Shown piece after piece: positions 31,787 through 35,633 of a stretch of DNA of 35,633 bases. Source of the DNA: an uncultured Spartobacteria bacterium. Its GTDB lineage: Bacteria > Verrucomicrobiota > Verrucomicrobiia > Chthoniobacterales > JAATET01. Within the stretch, counting starts at the first letter, position 1; the number at the start of each line of letters is the position of its first letter. Below the pieces are notes generated by a model, which had not been told where the DNA came from, searched no databases, and saw only the letters and a list, made by a program, of their open reading frames with translations. The stretch covers positions 1-35,633 of the forward strand of contig CALGTD010000102.1 of NCBI GenBank assembly GCA_937901895.1, in the 5' to 3' direction. The translations under genes and the position numbers were made by a program.

Positions 31787-33051
31787 ATGAAAGTGCTCCC
31801 GTGCATTCTCGCGCTGGCATTGCTCACCGGATGCCAGACCGTCAGTCGCACGCCGGTGTCAGGCGGTTGGATCCGAAGCATCGAATATCGCGGAGTGCCG
31901 GAGAATCCCCTGCTCACCCAGCGGGTGATTCGGACGGGGAACAGACTCTACCCGAAGATCGCCGCCATTCTCGGCGAACGCGAGGAATCGCTGACGCCGT
32001 TCGAGATCATTTTCGTCGACTCTCTCGTCTTGAAATCCGGGAAATGGGGACATCTGGGAAATCCCATCGGCGGCGTTCCTTTGACCCGGCATCCGCGGGT
32101 TGTTTATCTGGACGCCACGTGGCTGGAAAAAATCCCGCCTACATCGATGTCGTGTTGATTCACGAGATGACGCACCTCGTCCAGCGATACGGCTGGAGGC
32201 ACGCACCCTCGCACTGGGTGGAAGGGCTCGCCGACTACGTGCCGGCGAAAATGGGGTTTTCCAAGGGGAGACTCTCAAACTTCGGCTCGTTGCACTATTC
32301 GTCGGGATACAGCAGCGCCGCGGCGTTTCTTCTCTCTCTCGACGGGAAATATGGCGCAGAAGTGGTCCAGGCGCTCAATCGGAGCCTGCGCGAGCGTGAC
32401 TACACCGACGCCTTTTTCCGCTCCGCGACGGGGCAGGATCTCGAAGGGCTTTGGGCCGACTATCGCCGGACCTTGGCCTACCGGGCGTCCGCGGAACTCG
32501 TGGACCAGCTTTATCGGGAGCTGAAGCTCGACGGGACGGAATCCCATCGCGTCAAGACCGCCCGCCTGGAACGATACATCGACCGCCACTACGATCCCAT
32601 CAAAGCCGCCGAAGTTCGCCTCGAGATCGGCCATCGCGATGGGCGGCCTCCTTCGGATGCCATCGTGCAATATGCGACGTTTCGGACGCGTCGGAGTCTG
32701 GAGTCGCAGTTGGCGAAATCGCTGCAAAATCACATCGAAGAGCGAATCCGCAACAACACGTTGCCGTGGATGAATAAGGACGAAATCTCCGCCGCTCGAA
32801 AAGCGGGCAGGGTGCCTTGGGCGGTTCAACGCGGACAGAAGGAGATCTGGTTCGAAGCGGGCGACGGCCCGGACTGGTCCGCGGACTCGTATCCCGTCAC
32901 GATTCCGGTCGTCGGCACGAACTCCGGACAGGCGTTGTTCTATCACTACGAGTTTGTGCTCGCCTCTCCGCGTGCGAAGTGGAGGTTGAAACGGGCGTGG
33001 ATCGCCGAGCCGGACGGCCGAGTGGTCGAAGAGCGGGTTTTCGACCGTTGA
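31787..33051 (+). pseudogene. Secreted lipoprotein of the basic secretory protein (BSP) metallopeptidase type, frameshifted
   Basis: The reading frame opens at 31787 with a lipoprotein signal (MKVLPCILALALLTGCQT, lipidated Cys at residue 16) and stays coherent to LDATWLEK. It then meets a run of six A bases at 32127-32132 and ends at 32158. From the same run the next frame reads NPAYIDVVLIHEMTHLVQRYG and continues to 33051. Adding one A would join them into a 421-residue protein. The zinc site HEMTH (from 32161) and the later EGLADYV (from 32221) are typical of BSP-family peptidases. The C-terminal ~300 residues (e.g. GLWADYRRTLAYRASAELVDQLYRE, then a domain ending WIAEPDGRVVEERVFDR) are unassigned. 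Likely a single-base deletion or assembly error; ribosomal slippage on the A-run is the other possibility. The start abuts the xerD stop. Confidence 0.8.
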
Positions 33052-33081
33052 CCGTTTCAGAGCTCCGAGGCGTGGCGGTTT

Positions 33082-33099
33082 CCGGATCAGATCATCCGG
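33082..33099. promoter_or_regulatory. 18-base palindromic site upstream of the GH125 gene
   Basis: CCGGAT (33082-33087) and ATCCGG (33094-33099) flank a 6-base centre and also contain the direct repeat GATC-A-GATC. The site lies 54 bases before the GH125 start and is a candidate operator. It has no -35/-10 pair I would defend nearby. Confidence 0.4.
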
Positions 33100-33152
33100 G
33101 CGGTGGCCGATAACGCTTGCGGGATGTTCGCAGCGTCCCCATTTTTACGGCC

Positions 33153-34580
33153 ATGTCTCTCCCACCCACCTCCCTTGCAGGGCGCTTCATCGCGGGCGCC
33201 GTCGTTGGATTGTTCGCCCTGAATGGCTTTGCCGCGCAGCAAAAGGATTCCCGTCCGCCGGAGGATCAGCGGAAGTTCAAGAGCGAGGCGGTGGAGGAAC
33301 TCATCGAGGAAGTGAAGGGCGGTATCGCCGATCCGTCGCTGCGCAAGACCTTCGAGAATGCGTTCCCGAACACACTCGATACCACGGTCACCTACCGCGA
33401 GGTGGACGGTGTGCCGGATACCTACATCATCACCGGTGACATCGACGCCATGTGGCTGCGCGATTCGACCGCGCAGGTCAGCCATTACATTCCGCTCGCG
33501 AAGAAGGACGAAAAGCTGCGCAAAATGATCGAGGGCCTCATCCGCCGTCAGACGCGCTACATCCTTCTCGATCCCTACGCGAACGCGTTCTACGACGATC
33601 CCAACAAGGTCGGCGAGTGGGCGAGCGATCACACCGACATGAAGCCCGGCGTCCACGAGCGGAAGTGGGAGCTCGACTCGCTCTCGTATCCGATCCGTCT
33701 GGCATACCTTTACTGGAAGGAAACTGGCGACACTTCGCCGTTCGACCAGAAGTGGCTCGACGCGATGAACCTCGCGGTGAACACGATGATCGAGCAGCAG
33801 CGCAAGGAGGACAAGGGGCCCTACAGCTTCATGCGCACCACGCAGTGGCAGACGGACACCGTGCCCGGCAACGGCTTTGGCAATCCGATGCGGCCCACCG
33901 GCATGATCTGCTCGACCTTCCGCAACTCCGACGACGCCGCGACGTTTCTCTTCAACATCCCGGAGAACCTCTTCGCCGTGGTTTCGCTGCGGCAGCTCGC
34001 CGAAATGCTCGATGGAATGAAGAAAGACCCGCAGCTCGCTGCCCGCGCCCGCGAACTCGCCAACGAGGTCGAGGCCGCTGTGAAGGAGCACGGCGTCGTC
34101 GAGCATCCGAAGCATGGAAAGATCTACGCCTACGAAGTCGACGGCTTCGGCAACGCCCTGTTCATGGATGATGCCGGTCTCCCGAGCCTGATCTCGATTC
34201 CCTACCTTGGCTACGGCTCGATCGACGACGAGATCTACCAGGCCACCCGCAAGTTCGTTTACAGCCCGGAGAACCCCTACTTCTACGCAGGCAAGGCGGC
34301 CGAAGGCACGGGCAGCCCGCACCTCGCCCGCTTCGGCGACGCAATGATCTGGCCGATGGGCATTTCCTCGCGCGCGCTGACCACGAACGATCCGGAGGAG
34401 ATCGCGCAGTGCATCAAGTGGCTCAACGACAACACCGGTGGCACGCACTTCATGCACGAGGGCTTCAACAAGGACGACGGCGACGACTTCACGCGTCCGT
34501 GGTTTGCGTGGTCGAACTCACTCTTTGGCGAGATGATCTGGAGGACCTACCGCGAGCATCCGGAAGTCCTGAAGAAGTAA
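33153..34580 (+). CDS. GH125 exo-alpha-1,6-mannosidase, secreted
   Basis: A 475-residue glycoside hydrolase of family 125 (former DUF1237), which removes terminal alpha-1,6-mannose by an inverting mechanism. The signal peptide is MSLPPTSLAGRFIAGAVVGL plus FALNGFAA, cut after GFAA. Family motifs are ITGDIDAMWLRDSTAQVSHY, SFMRTTQWQTDTVPGNG, PTGMICSTFRNSDDAATFLF with its acidic pair, and the C-terminal THFMHEGFNKDDGDDFTRPW and FAWSNSLFGEMIWRTY. The last region contains the acid expected to act as base. The ATG at 33153 is chosen because the signal peptide follows it; an earlier in-frame ATG (33117) would place 12 unrelated residues ahead. It acts in the periplasm or outside the cell, probably on N-glycan or mannan chains, and is the second mannoside enzyme in this window. 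It is followed by a strong terminator. Confidence 0.93.
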   Translation: MSLPPTSLAGRFIAGAVVGLFALNGFAAQQKDSRPPEDQRKFKSEAVEELIEEVKGGIADPSLRKTFENAFPNTLDTTVTYREVDGVPDTYIITGDIDAMWLRDSTAQVSHYIPLAKKDEKLRKMIEGLIRRQTRYILLDPYANAFYDDPNKVGEWASDHTDMKPGVHERKWELDSLSYPIRLAYLYWKETGDTSPFDQKWLDAMNLAVNTMIEQQRKEDKGPYSFMRTTQWQTDTVPGNGFGNPMRPTGMICSTFRNSDDAATFLFNIPENLFAVVSLRQLAEMLDGMKKDPQLAARARELANEVEAAVKEHGVVEHPKHGKIYAYEVDGFGNALFMDDAGLPSLISIPYLGYGSIDDEIYQATRKFVYSPENPYFYAGKAAEGTGSPHLARFGDAMIWPMGISSRALTTNDPEEIAQCIKWLNDNTGGTHFMHEGFNKDDGDDFTRPWFAWSNSLFGEMIWRTYREHPEVLKK

Positions 34581-34604
34581 CAGCCGGGGTCGGACTGAAA
34601 TTGG

Positions 34605-34637
34605 AAAAGGGCGGTCTTCGGGCCGCCCTTTTTCTTG
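34605..34637 (+). terminator. Strong intrinsic terminator after the GH125 gene
   Basis: AAAAGGGCGGTC and GGCCGCCCTTTT pair (one G-T wobble) around a stable TTCG tetraloop at 34617-34620, followed by TTTTTCTT. It starts 25 bases after the GH125 stop. Because both arms carry A/T runs it may also end the DUF1802 gene coming from the right. Confidence 0.92.
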
Positions 34638-34662
34638 GGTTGGATGGGCAGGTTCGCGCCGA

Positions 34663-35202
34663 TCAGGCGAGCAGCGCCTCGAGTTCCGCGACACGCCGCG
34701 CGTGCTCTTCGTCACTGATCACCGAGACGAGGGCGCTGCCTTCGATTTCGGGAATCTCGATCCACGACCGGCATCCGGCGTAGTGCTTTTCCATTCGGAG
34801 CCGGCGGGGAGGATCCAGCCGGAAGACGCGCACGAGGGCAATGTGAACGCCCGGCGAGTCTGCGTAGTGAAATCGCTCCTCAATCACGGAATCCCGCCAC
34901 ACATGGAGGTTGCGCAGGCGATGCACCTTCTCGAGATCGGTCAGCACCGCCGTTCGCTCGATGGTTGCGGCGAAGGCGATTTCGATTTCGTCCTCCGGCT
35001 CGGGCGGAATGGGCGTGTCGGGCGGCAATGTCGTGCTTGCGAGCTGTTCGTGAAACCACGTCGGGAACAGGAAGAACTCGCGATTCCGGAACGAGAAACC
35101 GTCGCGCCCTTCGGCGATGCCGCCCTTGCGAACGATCAGGCTCTGCCGTCCGCTGCCGAGCGCTTCGCAGACCAATGCCCACTCCTTGAATGCCGCTGTC
35201 AT
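34663..35202 (-). CDS. DUF1802 family protein
   Basis: A 179-residue cytoplasmic protein of unknown function. It opens with FKEWALVCEALGSGRQSLIVRKGGIAEGRDGFSFRN, then REFFLFPTWFHEQ. This KEW...L..G.Q....RKGGI.E...F.......F.L.PT..H pattern is the DUF1802 signature. The C-terminal half (LHVWRDSVIEERFHYADSPGVHIALVRVFRLDPPRRLRM) also fits. No catalytic residues can be named. It is divergent from the PHP-domain gene (55-base gap) and shares the bidirectional-looking terminator with GH125. Confidence 0.8.
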   Translation of the reverse strand: MTAAFKEWALVCEALGSGRQSLIVRKGGIAEGRDGFSFRNREFFLFPTWFHEQLASTTLPPDTPIPPEPEDEIEIAFAATIERTAVLTDLEKVHRLRNLHVWRDSVIEERFHYADSPGVHIALVRVFRLDPPRRLRMEKHYAGCRSWIEIPEIEGSALVSVISDEEHARRVAELEALLA

Positions 35203-35257
35203 GACGCGAAGGCAAAAATAGTTCGAGCAAGCCGGCGATCAAAGCAGAGAATAGGGG

Positions 35258-35633
35258 ATGCTTCACCGCTTCGACCTGCACGTGCACTCGTTCTACTCCG
35301 CCGACGCGGCCAGCGCGCCGGAGCGGTTGATCGCCGCCGCGCGTGCGAAGGGGTTGTCCGGCATCGCGATCACCGACCACAACACCTGCGAGGCGATCGA
35401 CTACTGCCTGTCGAACGGACTCATGAACGCCGACGGGACGCCGGTGGACGGATTTCTCGTCGTGCCGGGGGTGGAGGTTTCCACGGCGGACGGGCATCTG
35501 CTGTGCATCGGCGCGACGCTTCCGGATCTGCTCGGCGTGCCCGCCGTGGAAGTCGAGGGTGCGATTCTCGAGGCCGGCGGGGTCGCGATTCCCGCGCATC
35601 CCTACGACAAATGGCGGGCGGGCATCCGGGAGG
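35258..35633 (+). CDS. PHP-domain metal-dependent phosphoesterase, partial at window edge
   Basis: The first 125 residues of a PHP-domain protein; the gene continues past the window. The start MLHRFDLHVHSFYSADA carries the metal-binding HxH motif I. GLSGIAITDHNT carries motif II (Asp-His), the Glu of GVEVST is motif-like, and IPAHPYDK carries a later His. PHP proteins hydrolyse phosphoesters using a trinuclear metal centre; members include histidinol phosphatase and RNase AM/YciV-type enzymes. The subfamily cannot be set from this fragment. The ATG at 35258 follows the purine-rich AGGGG, which is very close to the start. Confidence 0.88.
   Translation, partial: MLHRFDLHVHSFYSADAASAPERLIAAARAKGLSGIAITDHNTCEAIDYCLSNGLMNADGTPVDGFLVVPGVEVSTADGHLLCIGATLPDLLGVPAVEVEGAILEAGGVAIPAHPYDKWRAGIRE

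Overview
This 35.6-kb window is GC-rich chromosomal DNA from a free-living bacterium, packed with about 30 genes. Almost every gap between genes is under about 110 bases. I see no rRNA, tRNA, insertion sequence, prophage, CRISPR array or plasmid gene. The gene content points to the PVC group and most likely Verrucomicrobiota. The evidence is a stand-alone prepilin-type N-terminal protein, a LacI-family regulator with a HPLVSALM-type linker, GH130 and GH125 mannoside enzymes, a Hanks kinase fused to Sel1 repeats, and few clear Shine-Dalgarno sites. This placement is inference from gene content, not from a marker-gene tree.

Layout. Positions 130-5388 (+): a sigma-54 response regulator, a GT-C-like membrane glycosyltransferase, xseB and dxs, closely spaced. 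Positions 5401-8867: a small sugar locus in which a GH130 mannoside phosphorylase-like gene and an MFS transporter run leftward, translationally coupled, away from a divergent LacI regulator; a perfect 13-bp inverted repeat lies between them. Positions 8976-10715 (+): a small conserved-looking protein and glycyl-tRNA synthetase. Positions 10720-11463 (-): an arginyltransferase-like protein that has lost most of its cysteine cluster. Positions 11535-16714 (+): an AddB-like nuclease and AddA-like helicase pair with a 4-base overlap, probably the recombinational repair enzyme. Positions 16704-20675 (-): an MgtE-type Mg2+ transporter, an orphan pseudopilin with its own promoter and terminator, and glgB.

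Positions 20681-21769 (+): a small membrane protein and a YiiD_C-type thioesterase. Positions 21771-28991 (-): a run of six genes in transcription order: a kinase-pseudokinase-Sel1 membrane protein, a glycine-zipper lipoprotein, sucC, a VOC/glyoxalase-fold protein, sucD and citrate synthase. The VOC gene sits inside the sucCD unit. Positions 29021-34580 (+): a UbiA-like membrane protein, purC, xerD, a secreted metallopeptidase-like lipoprotein gene broken by a one-base frameshift in an A-run, and a secreted GH125 exo-alpha-mannosidase followed by a strong terminator. The right end holds a DUF1802 protein (-) and the start of a PHP-domain phosphoesterase (+) that runs off the window.

Most genes are housekeeping: isoprenoid entry, translation, DNA repair, TCA cycle, purines, glycogen and chromosome resolution. 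The accessory theme is mannose-containing glycans (GH130 + MFS + LacI, and separately GH125). The best leads for something unusual are the VOC protein embedded between sucC and sucD, the kinase-pseudokinase-Sel1 architecture upstream of that operon, the reduced AddAB-like pair, and the A-run frameshift.
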